A stretch of 54,749 bases of DNA from Phycisphaerales bacterium (GCA_029260555.1 JAJDCZ010000053.1:1-54749); one strand, 5' to 3'; counted from the stretch's first letter, positions 8,681 to 17,376 are shown. Numbers and translations: made by a program. The notes: generated from the sequence alone by a model not told the origin.

Positions 8681-10117
8681 TCAGTCAGATGTACCCACCG
8701 TTAACTGGGCAAGAGTCTCAGGCTCAGGTTCAGTATGAACAAGCAGTTTTTGCACACGGTGCTCTGACCAGTCTGACACCTGTAGATCCGGGCTTGTCAG
8801 CTCATTGTGAACGGCCAGCACATCGTAGTTGTTATCGCGCTGGGCGGGAACAAACCCGGCATCACGGATCAGCCTGCAAAGCACAGCCTCATTCAGGCAA
8901 TATGTCGTACCCGCTGCTGAAACAACATTCTCCTCCATCATCACCGAGCCCATGTCATTTGCGCCAAACTGAAGACCCACCTGTCCAATGTGAGGCCCCA
9001 TCGTTACCCAAGACGAGCCGATCGAATAGAAGTTGTCCAGGAACAGTCGGCTCAGAGCCTGCGTGCGCAAGTAATCCGTCGACCCGCTGGTCCGAAGTCG
9101 CCTGCCAAACAACTCGTGAGCTGCGGGGTCTCCATCGCCGGTGAGATTTGCAACCACATCACTCGGGAAGGAGCCTTGGTCTTCAGGCTGACTCATCCAG
9201 TCCTTGACGCGACCCAAAGGCGTGTTATCACGCTGGAAGGGCCAGGAAATAAACGCTTTGTAATGCCCCATGGGGACATCCTGCCTGCAAGCTTGTGCAA
9301 GAGCGAGGTCTTGCCATTCTCGGCAGAGTGACAGGTGATGGATGCGATCTGCAGCCCCTTCGATGTGGCCGAACATCATGGTGGCGCTGGTGAACATGCC
9401 TAGCGTGTGGGCGACGAACATGGTGGTGAGCCATGCCTGTGCATCGCATTTGCCCAGTCCGATTTTTCGACGAACGGGTTGGGCGAAGATTTCGCCGCCG
9501 CCGCCGGGCACAGAATCAAGCCCGGCATCTTGAAGCCGGCTCAGCACCCAGTGCAGCTTGGCTTGAAGATCAGTGCCAGGCGGATCAAAGAAAGATACAA
9601 ACTCGATCAGTTCTGGTGGGCTGAAAGCATGAACATGCATGGCTGGGAAGGTTTGCTTGATTGTTGATAGCAACCCCAGGTACCAGTCCAGAGGCAGCTC
9701 GGGGTTCATCCCGCCTTGCATCAGAATCTGTGTGCCTCCGATGTCATGCAATGCCTGGATTTTTTCCAGGATCTGCTCATGGGTGAGTGTGTAGGCATCA
9801 TCCTCATGCCCATCGCGTCGAAAGGCACAAAAGGTGCATCGCGCGGTGCATACATTGGTGTAGTTGATGTTGCGATCGATCACATAGGTGCGAATCTGTG
9901 AGCCATGGATCGCCCGACAGCGGGCATCCGCCCATCGCCCCAGTTCCATCAAAGGCATGGAGTGGTACAACTCAAGAGCCTGGGCAGATGTCAACCGGGC
10001 TTCTCCCTGAGTCACCGCATACAAGAGCCCTTCATCCTGCGCGGGCAACTCGGGATGCAGTGGGGGGGATGGGGGGGAGGGGGGTGAAGTGGGGGGATGG
10101 GGTTGGCTGGCTGGCAT
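8681..10117 (-). CDS. mqnC: Cyclic dehypoxanthinyl futalosine synthase (radical SAM)
   Basis: A radical-SAM enzyme that cyclises dehypoxanthine futalosine in the futalosine route to menaquinone. The [4Fe-4S]/SAM motif is in 'NINYTNVCTARCTFCAFRR' (CxxxCxxC, Cys at about residues 89, 93 and 96). 'MMFGHIE' and 'GLQFGANDMGSVMMEENVVSAAGT' are MqnC hallmarks. At 478 residues it is longer than most MqnC (about 370-400). The excess is a Pro/Ser/His-rich N-terminus encoded opposite a G-tract, a roughly 35-residue insert between 'TPLGRVKDW' and 'DYLRTQALSRLFLDNF', and a short tail. The start at 10117 (AGGGAA upstream) is a judgement; longer in-frame starts exist. It leads the operon with folK. Confidence 0.93.
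   Translation of the reverse strand: MPASQPHPPTSPPSPPSPPLHPELPAQDEGLLYAVTQGEARLTSAQALELYHSMPLMELGRWADARCRAIHGSQIRTYVIDRNINYTNVCTARCTFCAFRRDGHEDDAYTLTHEQILEKIQALHDIGGTQILMQGGMNPELPLDWYLGLLSTIKQTFPAMHVHAFSPPELIEFVSFFDPPGTDLQAKLHWVLSRLQDAGLDSVPGGGGEIFAQPVRRKIGLGKCDAQAWLTTMFVAHTLGMFTSATMMFGHIEGAADRIHHLSLCREWQDLALAQACRQDVPMGHYKAFISWPFQRDNTPLGRVKDWMSQPEDQGSFPSDVVANLTGDGDPAAHELFGRRLRTSGSTDYLRTQALSRLFLDNFYSIGSSWVTMGPHIGQVGLQFGANDMGSVMMEENVVSAAGTTYCLNEAVLCRLIRDAGFVPAQRDNNYDVLAVHNELTSPDLQVSDWSEHRVQKLLVHTEPEPETLAQLTVGTSD
10063..10102 (+). other. G-quadruplex motif at the 5' end of mqnC
   Basis: Five G-runs of 7, 7, 5, 6 and 4 lie within 40 nt (10063-10069, 10072-10078, 10080-10084, 10091-10096, 10099-10102). 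They are on the strand that is template for mqnC, so the mRNA is C-rich and encodes a poly-Pro/Ser N-terminus. Confidence 0.7.
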
Positions 10118-10325
10118 GGATAATTCCCTGTCACAGTGCTCCCGCAGCATCATCAACACCAGACGCTGGAGGATCAGCCTGACTATATCGGTCCCATATG
10201 CACAGTTCCAAGTGTGTCTGCTGTATGGATTGTGCAGTATGGAGCGGTCACACAAGCTCGACCCATTTCTGGGGGCCGAGCCGATCCTCTGGCGTGGCCC
10301 ATGACGCTCAACAGGCCGATGATCT

Positions 10326-11285
10326 ATGAAGACCATCGTGCAGGTGGTCATGGCTTGGATTAATCTCATGACTCGGCATGTTTCACAGGCATTGTTTCAG
10401 CTTCGCCGATGGGTCACCGTAATGGCCCTGGTGGTGGCTGGCTGCGCCATGGTCCAGTTGCTGATCTTTGGCTTCGTCCACTACACAGACATTCGCTTTG
10501 AAAAACCAGCAGAACAAGCTGCTACACGCGATTTCTCTGTTATCCAGACCCCGAAGACTCAAAATACCACCAACCACGCCATGCTTGGCAAACGCAAGAC
10601 CATCACGCTGAATCAACTCGAAGCGGCTCAGACCACCCGTGTTCCCAGTCGCTGGGGAGGCTTGATGCGAGAAGCAAGCAGCATAGCAGTGACACTGGGC
10701 GTGTTGAGCGTCATCGTGCTGGCGGTTTCAGCCTGGATGGGCGTTGTGGTGGCTGGCGGGGCAAGTATCGTGGGGGTCGATCGTGTTGTCACCGCAGCGG
10801 TGTGGTCCACCGTGCTCATGCTCGCCTGTCTGCCTTTAAGTGCGGCTCTACCCGCCACACCATTGCAAGGCGTATTCACCAACTATTCAACCCTGGTGGC
10901 TGCTTCACAGAGTACCAATGATGGTCAAACTTCATGGGCTGAGTTGCTGGCCATGTATCTCATGATCCCTGCAATCTCAGGTGCTGTTGCACTTTTTATC
11001 ATGTACTGGTTCCGCCTGGGTGTCATGCAAGGCATCATGGTTCAGACCATGAGCGAAGTCGATCAAAGGCTGGAAAAAGAGATCGCAGACCTGCACAAGC
11101 AAGGCGTCGCCAGCCATTATTCAGGACGAACTGCAGGTGTTCTCAACCAATCCATGAATCTTGCGCCCACAGGCACTCATGGACCTGCCACAGCTGGCAA
11201 TGCCAACGCCACGGGTGATCAGTCCTCAGGCAGCCTGCCCATGCACGCACCCAATCCTGGCAATCCCATTCAAAGACCGATCTAG
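10326..11285 (+). CDS. Four-helix inner-membrane protein, function unknown
   Basis: A 319-residue protein divergent from mqnC. Hydrophobic helices lie at about residues 29-52, 117-140, 150-170 and 206-230. A soluble segment with basic and polar residues lies between helices 1 and 2, and the C-terminal 80 residues are Gly/Asn/Pro-rich and probably disordered. 'MSEVDQRLEKEIADLHKQG' after helix 4 should form a short coiled coil. No family is recognised. The start is uncertain: no strong ribosome-binding site precedes 10326, and in-frame ATGs at 10350 and 10368 are alternatives. Confidence 0.6.
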   Translation: MKTIVQVVMAWINLMTRHVSQALFQLRRWVTVMALVVAGCAMVQLLIFGFVHYTDIRFEKPAEQAATRDFSVIQTPKTQNTTNHAMLGKRKTITLNQLEAAQTTRVPSRWGGLMREASSIAVTLGVLSVIVLAVSAWMGVVVAGGASIVGVDRVVTAAVWSTVLMLACLPLSAALPATPLQGVFTNYSTLVAASQSTNDGQTSWAELLAMYLMIPAISGAVALFIMYWFRLGVMQGIMVQTMSEVDQRLEKEIADLHKQGVASHYSGRTAGVLNQSMNLAPTGTHGPATAGNANATGDQSSGSLPMHAPNPGNPIQRPI

Positions 11286-11695
11286 ATCAGGTCGTCGGAT
11301 GTTCAAACTTTGCTTTGCCAGGCAAGGCACCCCGTATCAATACCCCCTCTTTCTTGCACCCGCAAAGTGAAGAAGCTGTGTGATTCATGCAGGGCTTGAT
11401 TAATGCTTGCCAGTCTGGTCTTTATGACTATTTTTGGAGCGTTCAGATGAGGCTGTGCTGTGGATGTGCAGGTTGTTATTTGCCTTGATAGATTTGCTCC
11501 CAAGTATGCTGAAATGCAAAATTATGGCTATAAGAGAGAATTAGGGGTGTTATTTTAGGACTTGGGTAGCAGCATTCTGTTTTGGGTACATATTTGGAGT
11601 TGTATTCTTTTTCGTTGGGGCTTGTCCTCAGACAAGTACTTCTTTGGGAGATTGTGACTGGTACTCCAGATCACAGTTTAATAGAGAGGAAGTAT
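11286..11695. other. Intergenic stretch without a gene
   Basis: About 410 nt that are more AT-rich than the surroundings. No frame shows both a start site and a recognisable product. It should contain the promoter and leader of the PEP-CTERM gene at 11696, but no promoter hexamers stand out. Confidence 0.45.
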
Positions 11696-12361
11696 ATGTA
11701 CCGGTTGATATTTGCCACGAGTGTGGGTTTGGTTGCGTTTCCAGGTATTTCGTTTGCGACGACTTTGTCAGGTGACATCGTTGGGATCGAGAAACCCGCA
11801 TCGGTTCTTCCGGGTGCTCAAGAGCATGAGCTGGCCCAGATTTTCATCGAGGCTGTGGATGTTGTTCTGACTCGCGATGTTGCAGTTGACATTTTGCCCG
11901 TTGCTGGCACATATACCTTTGGATCGGTGTTGCCCGGCGGCATGATCGATGCAGGAACAACAATCAACTCGTATTTCATTCATCAGGATACGATCGGCGC
12001 GAACCCCGCAGACAGAGTTTCCAGCACATTTTCGGTCACATTCGACGAGCCAATTCTTGGCGTGATACTGCTGGGTGATTTCGAGTTTGCCTTTGGAACA
12101 GCATTGGATGACAGCGACTTCCTGGGTGAGCCTGGAACGGCATACATCAAAAACAGCGCAGGCCTTACCCGAGGCACCCTCGAAGGCGCTGGGGATGTCA
12201 TCACACTTTCCAGCGATGGCTTTACGCTCTCAGGCGTCATCACAACACAGGCTGATCTGCTCGATCAGATCCGCATCATTACTTTCCCAATACCCACACC
12301 AGGCAGCTTCGCACTGCTGACTATGGCAGGATTGTCCTTCACACATCGCAAACGCAAGTGA
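11696..12361 (+). CDS. Secreted PEP-CTERM-like protein (PTPG variant)
   Basis: A 221-residue exported protein. The ATG at 11696 is preferred because GAGAGGA (11684-11690) lies 5 nt upstream and it opens a good signal peptide (MYRLIFATSVGLVAFPGISFA). The body is beta-rich with many Asp, Thr and Gly, and one part ('SSTFSVTFDEPILGVILLGDFEF') resembles the Ig-like or lectin-like bodies of other planctomycete PEP-CTERM proteins. The tail is 'PIPTPGSFALLTMAGLSF' followed by HRKRK, the same sorting layout as the protein at 5138. Function unknown. Confidence 0.72.
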   Translation: MYRLIFATSVGLVAFPGISFATTLSGDIVGIEKPASVLPGAQEHELAQIFIEAVDVVLTRDVAVDILPVAGTYTFGSVLPGGMIDAGTTINSYFIHQDTIGANPADRVSSTFSVTFDEPILGVILLGDFEFAFGTALDDSDFLGEPGTAYIKNSAGLTRGTLEGAGDVITLSSDGFTLSGVITTQADLLDQIRIITFPIPTPGSFALLTMAGLSFTHRKRK

Positions 12362-12471
12362 TCAAAGAGAACTCTATTTCACGCTTGCTCTGAATGTATT
12401 CATACGAGCTTTGCATGTGACTTGGGACCAAACGCCAAAGATGATAGCTGAACATTCAAGCTTGCAGCGGC

Positions 12472-13440
12472 TCATGCTCGTGGGTGAAATGATGTGTGTA
12501 TCTGCTTGAGGCGACTTGCATCGACATGGGTATAGATCTGCGTCGTAGAGATATCCGCATGCCCCAGCAGCTCTTGTACCACCCGAAGATCAGCACCGCC
12601 TGAGAGCAGGTGGGTTGCAAAGCTGTGCCTGAGCATGTGGGGATGAACATGCCTCAGCCCCGCAAGTTTGGCACGCCTGCGGATCATCTGCCACAGTGCG
12701 ATCCGGTCCAGTTCCCGACCCGTCCGTGACAAAAACACGATGTCTGAATCAGTGCCTGTCGTCTTGCAGAGCGCAGGCCGACATGATTCCAGATATTGGG
12801 CAATGGCTGAGCGTGCCGGGGCACCGATGGGTACGAGTCTTTGGTTGCCACCTTTACCTCTGATGCGCACCATGCCGAGTTCGAGGTCGAGCCAGGCCAG
12901 TTTGAGCGTGCAGGCTTCCGTCGCCCGCAGGCCACAGGCGTACATCGCTTCCAGTATCGCCCGGTCCCGCATCCACAACGGCAGCCCCTTGCGCAACTGA
13001 TTTTCCGGACAGGCAGAGTTGATCAACGAAACGACCTGCTTGGGCGAGAGCACCCCCGGCAGGTTCCGCCATCGCGTGGGACGAAGCAACACCTCCGTCG
13101 GATTGGACTGGATCATGCCAGATGCTTCAAGATACCGAAAAAATACGCGGATTGATGACAGATGCCTGATGATCGAGGTCGATGCCATCTCCTGCTCGCG
13201 ACGAAGCCAGGCAAGATGATTGGCCAGGTGCTCGCCGGTGACCTGTTGATAGCTGCTGACAAGTTCCCGCCTGGCCAGATCCTCAGCCATATCCTGCAGA
13301 TCCCGTCGATAGGCAAGCTGCGTATTCTCTGAAAGCCCATACTCGACGCGCACGATCAACATGAACGAGTCAATGGGGCCAATCAGCGTAGCCGGTAGCA
13401 GTTCGTTTGTATTCTGTTCGGTTTGAACACCAGCTTCCAT
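12472..13440 (-). CDS. xerD: Tyrosine recombinase of the XerC/XerD type
   Basis: Resolves chromosome dimers at dif-like sites by tyrosine-mediated strand exchange. The 322 residues contain an N-terminal SAM-like core-binding domain (about 20-110, 'YGLSENTQLAYRRDLQDM') and a catalytic domain. The first catalytic Arg is in 'YACGLRATEA'. Box II 'HPHMLRHSFATHLLSGGADL' holds H-x-x-R and the later His/Trp position 'LLGHADIS', and the nucleophile is Tyr in 'TTQIYTHV'. The spacing is that of XerD, but XerC cannot be excluded. It is a single gene, downstream of the flagellin terminator and convergent with the PEP-CTERM gene at 11696. Confidence 0.9.
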   Translation of the reverse strand: MEAGVQTEQNTNELLPATLIGPIDSFMLIVRVEYGLSENTQLAYRRDLQDMAEDLARRELVSSYQQVTGEHLANHLAWLRREQEMASTSIIRHLSSIRVFFRYLEASGMIQSNPTEVLLRPTRWRNLPGVLSPKQVVSLINSACPENQLRKGLPLWMRDRAILEAMYACGLRATEACTLKLAWLDLELGMVRIRGKGGNQRLVPIGAPARSAIAQYLESCRPALCKTTGTDSDIVFLSRTGRELDRIALWQMIRRRAKLAGLRHVHPHMLRHSFATHLLSGGADLRVVQELLGHADISTTQIYTHVDASRLKQIHTSFHPRA

Positions 13441-13477
13441 GATCCTTGCATCGGTTTAGTGTGCACCATCAGGCCAA

Positions 13478-13511
13478 ACGAAAAGCCCCGATCCATTATG
13501 GACCGGGGCTT
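13478..13511 (-). terminator. Rho-independent terminator of flagellin gene 1
   Basis: On the minus strand AAGCCCCGGTCC and GGATCGGGGCTT form a 12-bp stem with one G-T pair, followed by TTTCG. It lies 28 nt after the flagellin stop codon and before xerD, which separates the two transcripts. Confidence 0.85.
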
Positions 13512-13539
13512 GGTTTAGTTCAGGTTTGAGTTGGCCGGT

Positions 13540-15063
13540 TTATCCCAGAAGCTGGAGAGCAGCCTGAGGCTGAGAGTTGGCCAGCGAAAGGATATTTGTA
13601 CCTGCCTGCACCAGAATCTGAGATCTGGTCAGAGCAGCGGTTTCCTTGGCGAAGTCAGCATCACGGATGATCGACTCCGCTGCGGTTGTATTCTCAATCG
13701 CCACATTCAGGCTTCGAATGGTTGCACCGACCACATTCTTCTGGAAGGCACCCAGACGGCCGCGAAGGCTTGAGACCTTGTCGATGGCCGTGCTGATGAT
13801 CTTCTGTGCAGTTTCCAGGTTATTCCCATCAACCACATTGAATGCCTTGCCAGAACTCAGGTCATCAAGGAATCCGTTGGTGGAGTTACCAAGCTTGCGA
13901 ATGGAAACATCGCCAATGCCCAGCGAAACCCTGCCTGCGATATCGACTTGGCCAGCCAGCTGGAAGGTGCCGCCACCACCAGTAATGGTAAAGGCTGAGT
14001 TGCCCGCGCCACCGACCTGCCCAAGAGTCTGGGCAGTACCCGTTGAGAGAGTTGCCTCGACATCAAGGAAGTCAGTGTTGATGCGGATGGTCTTGCCATC
14101 GGTCGTGGCGGCCACGCCGTTGATGGTTGCCAGAATATCCTGACCATCGTCACGAATGCCGTTGCCAGCGTTGGCGAAGGTCGAAACGACTGTTGCCGAA
14201 GCCGTTGAGAAGTCCGCAGCCTGCATTTCAAAGACACCAATGCCGGTACCCTGAATACTGGCATCATTGATGACCTTGACGGAAACAAACTGGTTGTCAC
14301 CGAACTCATCACTGGTGAGCTTGATGCCACCGCCAGATGCAGCTGCTGCTACACCAGTGACATCGGTGAAGGTGTTGATGGCAGCGGCGATCTGCGCCAC
14401 GGTTGTTGCAGAGTTGAACTGAAGCTCTCGGCTACCATTGGCACCAGAGACTTCAATGGTAAAGGCCGAGTTGGTTCCGCCGTTGAGATTCAAAGTTGCA
14501 CCAGTCGAGAGGAACAAGCCACCCTGCTGGGCAGACTGCGTGACAAGGATGTCAACGCCCTGGGTTGCGCCAGAGAACTTGGCTCCGTTGACCTGGAAGT
14601 CGGTCACGCCACCAGCAATGCTTGACACCTGGAAATCCAGGTTGCCATTGAGAAGCTTGGTGCCCTGGAAGCTGGTTGCTGACGAGATGCGATCGATGGT
14701 CTGAAGAATCGAATCGATCTGCAACTGGTTGGCTTCCTTCTCTGACTGACTCAAACCAGACTTGGATGCACTGGTTGTCAAGAGGCCCTGTAACTCGCGG
14801 AGTCGGCCAGACACTTCGTCCAGACCACCCTCTGCAATGTTGACGACCTGATCAGCACGCTCAGCATTGCCGACAGCACTGTTGAGCGAAGTAATCTCAG
14901 CTCGAAGGTTCTCTGAAGCAATCAGACCAGCGGGGTCATCCTTGCCTCGGTTAATCCTCAGACCCGTGCTCAGACGCTGAAGCGACTGGTTGAGTCCAAA
15001 GTTGTTTCGTCCCAGCACATTCTGGGCAATCAGCGATGTAACATTAGTATTGATGCGGCTCAT
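13540..15063 (-). CDS. fliC: Flagellin 1
   Basis: The 507-residue filament subunit exported by the flagellar type III system. The conserved D0/D1 ends are intact: N-terminal 'MSRINTNVTSLIAQN', 'SLQRLSTGLRINRGKDDPAGL', and C-terminal 'ESIIRDADFAKETAALTRSQIL' with a final 'ALQLLG'. The central 250 residues are variable and Thr/Gly/Ala-rich, as in surface-exposed D2/D3 domains. The gene has its own terminator and a candidate sigma-28 promoter (15237-15263). The Shine-Dalgarno sits in CACGGAGGA, a CsrA-type site also present before flagellin 2, which fits control by the neighbouring csrA/fliW. Confidence 0.95.
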   Translation of the reverse strand: MSRINTNVTSLIAQNVLGRNNFGLNQSLQRLSTGLRINRGKDDPAGLIASENLRAEITSLNSAVGNAERADQVVNIAEGGLDEVSGRLRELQGLLTTSASKSGLSQSEKEANQLQIDSILQTIDRISSATSFQGTKLLNGNLDFQVSSIAGGVTDFQVNGAKFSGATQGVDILVTQSAQQGGLFLSTGATLNLNGGTNSAFTIEVSGANGSRELQFNSATTVAQIAAAINTFTDVTGVAAAASGGGIKLTSDEFGDNQFVSVKVINDASIQGTGIGVFEMQAADFSTASATVVSTFANAGNGIRDDGQDILATINGVAATTDGKTIRINTDFLDVEATLSTGTAQTLGQVGGAGNSAFTITGGGGTFQLAGQVDIAGRVSLGIGDVSIRKLGNSTNGFLDDLSSGKAFNVVDGNNLETAQKIISTAIDKVSSLRGRLGAFQKNVVGATIRSLNVAIENTTAAESIIRDADFAKETAALTRSQILVQAGTNILSLANSQPQAALQLLG

Positions 15064-15079
15064 CGACGTCCTCCGTGAA
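15064..15079 (-). promoter_or_regulatory. Putative CsrA site overlapping the flagellin 1 ribosome-binding site
   Basis: On the minus strand the leader reads TTCACGGAGGACGTCG directly before ATG. ACGGA plus GGA is the core of the CsrA consensus, and it overlaps the Shine-Dalgarno. The nine bases CACGGAGGA recur at the same place before flagellin 2. Confidence 0.6.
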
Positions 15080-15236
15080 CTGCGTTATCTTGATCGGACT
15101 TTTCCGATATGCTTCATGTCCAGGCCTTGGGTGCCGCGTCGAACTCTTCCATATGCGGAACCGACTTGCTTCCGGCCTGCCCAGCATCCGTACCGGGCTT
15201 CCTTTTTCAACCGCCTCTTTCCGGCGATCTGATCAT

Positions 15237-15263
15237 GCATCGGAATCAAAAGCACTCGGGTTA
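15237..15263 (-). promoter_or_regulatory. Candidate sigma-28 promoter of flagellin 1
   Basis: On the minus strand TAAC, a 15-nt spacer and TCCGATGC match the flagellar sigma-28 consensus TAAA-N15-GCCGATAA at 8 of 12 positions, including the CCGAT core. A transcript would start near 15230 and carry a leader of about 165 nt. Confidence 0.5.
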
Positions 15264-15305
15264 AGTCCTAAGAGTCACTCCACCCCCCAATTTCTTGTTT
15301 TAAGC

Positions 15306-15339
15306 AAAAAAAACCCCTGATCGCACTGCGATCAAGGGT
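15306..15339 (-). terminator. Rho-independent terminator of flagellin gene 2
   Basis: On the minus strand ACCCTTGATCGC and GCGATCAGGGGT form a strong stem followed by eight T. It lies just beyond the flagellin 2 stop, so each flagellin gene ends its own transcript. Confidence 0.9.
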
Positions 15340-15367
15340 CGGAAATCGACTGAGATTGATTATCAGA

Positions 15368-16939
15368 CTATCCCAGAAGCTGTAACACCTGCTGAGATTG
15401 CTGATTGGCCAAGCCAAGCACCGTCATGCCCGAGCTTGACAGGATCTGAGCACGCGTCAGCCGGCTGGTCTCAAAGGCAAAGTCGGCATCTCGAATAATC
15501 GAATCGCTTGCACTGAGATTCTCAAACGAAGTCTGAAGCGAGCGGATATTCGGATCAAGAACATTTCGCTCAAAGGCACCAAGACGCCCCCTGAGGATCG
15601 CGATCTGGTCGATCGAAGCGTCCAGAATATCGCTGGCAGCTGTGAAATCGTTTCGCTGAAGGCTTTCTCGGATGCTGTTGGTCTGTCCTTCTTTAAGTGA
15701 AGACAGGAACTGCACCGATCCACTGACCAGCTTGCCCCCAAGATTGGATGCTGCAATGGAGCCGATTCCGATATTCACCTGCTGTTGAGCGGTCACGACA
15801 GGTCCGAGCTGGAACAAGGCTCCACCCCCGGTGATCTCAAACTGAGTGCTCTGGTTCGGTCTGGTCGCAAGATCCTCCGTCAGATCCAGCTCCAGGCTCA
15901 ACTCCTGAGAGTTGATCTTGATACCCAGCCCATTGCCTGTTGCCAGTGTGCCGTTGACCAATGCAGTGACATTCTTGCCCGGGTCAAGCTCGCCAGCAGC
16001 AAGCGCACCGCTGGAAATAGAAGCTGCCCAAGGGAATGGTGGATAGGAGGGGACCGCGCCGTTATTGGCAAAGCTGAAGGTCTGAAAGTAGTTACCGTTG
16101 GGGTTGCTGGCTTCAAGCCGCTTGACAGAAACAAAGGCGTCTGAGCCATAGTCTACTGACTGAAAGACGACTCCTGAAGTTGAATCAGCTGGATTGACGA
16201 GCGCTGCCTTGACACCCGTGAGTGAACTTCGGGCGTTCACTGCCGTCACGATAGACGACAAGTCAGCCGCCGAGACCACTTCGATGACACTGACACCACG
16301 CGTGCCTGAGATTTCAAGTTTGGTTGATGAAAGCACCGTGCCGTTGAATGCCGCGTTGGCTCCTGTGTAATCGCCTCGCAGATACAAAGCACCAACCTGT
16401 GCGGAGTTGATGACACTGACATCAACCTGGATGCTGTTGGAACCAATGAAGCTGGCACCAAAGACTTGTGCAATAGAGATGGCACTGGATGCCAGGCCCG
16501 AGAGCGTGTAATCCAGAGAGCCATTGAGCAGCTTGAGCCCTCCAAACGAGGCTGTGGATGCGATTCGTGTGATCGAGTCGATCGCCGAATCGATCTGAAG
16601 CTGATTGGCACTTCGTTCGTCGCTGGAACTGGCCCCGGTATTGGCAGACTCGACGATCAATGCCTTGATCGAGTTGAGCAGGTCAGATACCTCTGTGAGT
16701 GCAGAATCAGTGGTTGCAATCACTGATGATGCTCGTTCAGAGTTCTTGACGCCCTGGCTGATTCCTTCTATATCCGCTCGCAAGCGTTCAGAAGTGATCA
16801 GTCCCGCGGGGTCGTCCGCACCTCGATTAATTCGCAAGCCCGTACTCAGGCGTTGAAGACGAGTCTGCAACTCCTGACTGGTGCGAGAGATATTGTTCTG
16901 TGCGATCAGACTTGGAATGTTACTATTAATCCTAGCCAT
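15368..16939 (-). CDS. fliC: Flagellin 2
   Basis: A second filament subunit of 523 residues. The ends match flagellin 1 closely ('RLQRLSTGLRINRGADDPAGLITSERLRADI'; 'DSIIRDADFAFETSRLTRAQIL', last residues 'VLQLLG'), while the middle differs and carries its own insertions. The start follows CACGGAGGATTGC, the same CsrA-like motif as in flagellin 1. It begins 62 nt after csrA, so it may be co-transcribed with csrA or read from a promoter inside csrA; no sigma-28 match is evident there. Two flagellins may be used in different filament zones or ratios. Confidence 0.95.
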   Translation of the reverse strand: MARINSNIPSLIAQNNISRTSQELQTRLQRLSTGLRINRGADDPAGLITSERLRADIEGISQGVKNSERASSVIATTDSALTEVSDLLNSIKALIVESANTGASSSDERSANQLQIDSAIDSITRIASTASFGGLKLLNGSLDYTLSGLASSAISIAQVFGASFIGSNSIQVDVSVINSAQVGALYLRGDYTGANAAFNGTVLSSTKLEISGTRGVSVIEVVSAADLSSIVTAVNARSSLTGVKAALVNPADSTSGVVFQSVDYGSDAFVSVKRLEASNPNGNYFQTFSFANNGAVPSYPPFPWAASISSGALAAGELDPGKNVTALVNGTLATGNGLGIKINSQELSLELDLTEDLATRPNQSTQFEITGGGALFQLGPVVTAQQQVNIGIGSIAASNLGGKLVSGSVQFLSSLKEGQTNSIRESLQRNDFTAASDILDASIDQIAILRGRLGAFERNVLDPNIRSLQTSFENLSASDSIIRDADFAFETSRLTRAQILSSSGMTVLGLANQQSQQVLQLLG

Positions 16940-16955
16940 TGCAATCCTCCGTGAT
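16940..16955 (-). promoter_or_regulatory. Putative CsrA site overlapping the flagellin 2 ribosome-binding site
   Basis: On the minus strand CACGGAGGATTGC precedes the ATG, combining the Shine-Dalgarno with the CsrA core. A second GGA (in GAGGGACTC) lies about 35 nt further upstream in the csrA-flagellin gap, so two-site CsrA dimer binding is possible. Confidence 0.6.
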
Positions 16956-17001
16956 TGAGGCTAAGCGACGCGGGAGAGTCCCTCGCCGACATGTTTCGTG
17001 C

Positions 17002-17376
17002 TTATCCACCTGTGCGAGGTCCAGTCGTGTGAGGTCTGGTTTCGCCCTTGCTATTAATGATTACGCTGGGAGTTGCATTTCGTGCATCCTCTCCCTTGCG
17101 TTTTTTTGTTTCTGAATCTACCGAACCTGCTCGTAGTGCTGCAGAGACCTTCGTCCTGCCCGGCCGAATTGCACCGTTCAGATCGGTGTTCTCCAGCCCA
17201 CACGCCTGAGCGTTTTCTTTTCTGATCGCCTCGTAGATCTCTTTACGATGCACCGCAATTTGCGTTGGTGCCGAGATCCCCAGGCGGACTTTGTCGCCCC
17301 GGATATCAACGACCGTGATCTCGATTTCATCACCGATCATGATCGTCTCATCCCGCTGGCGCGAAAGAACCAGCAT
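17002..17376 (-). CDS. csrA: Carbon storage regulator CsrA with a C-terminal extension
   Basis: An RNA-binding translational regulator. Residues 1-60 are canonical: '[34 protein letters not shown]' followed by '[10 protein letters not shown]', with RNA-contact residues at Leu4/Arg6 and the 'VHR-E' segment (Arg44 equivalent). The protein is 124 residues against the usual 60-80. The extra roughly 60 residues are basic and Ser/Thr/Gly-rich, probably disordered. The start is supported by GGAAGGAG. It lies 160 nt downstream of fliW and 62 nt upstream of flagellin 2, the arrangement in which FliW sequesters CsrA until flagellin is secreted. Confidence 0.93.
   Translation of the reverse strand: MLVLSRQRDETIMIGDEIEITVVDIRGDKVRLGISAPTQIAVHRKEIYEAIRKENAQACGLENTDLNGAIRPGRTKVSAALRAGSVDSETKKRKGEDARNATPSVIINSKGETRPHTTGPRTGG

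Noticed and set aside
4936..12412. Shared 14-mer GTATTCATACGAGC near 4937 and 12397
   Set aside because: Two short occurrences without common flanks; probably chance or part of a minor repeat, too weak to call.
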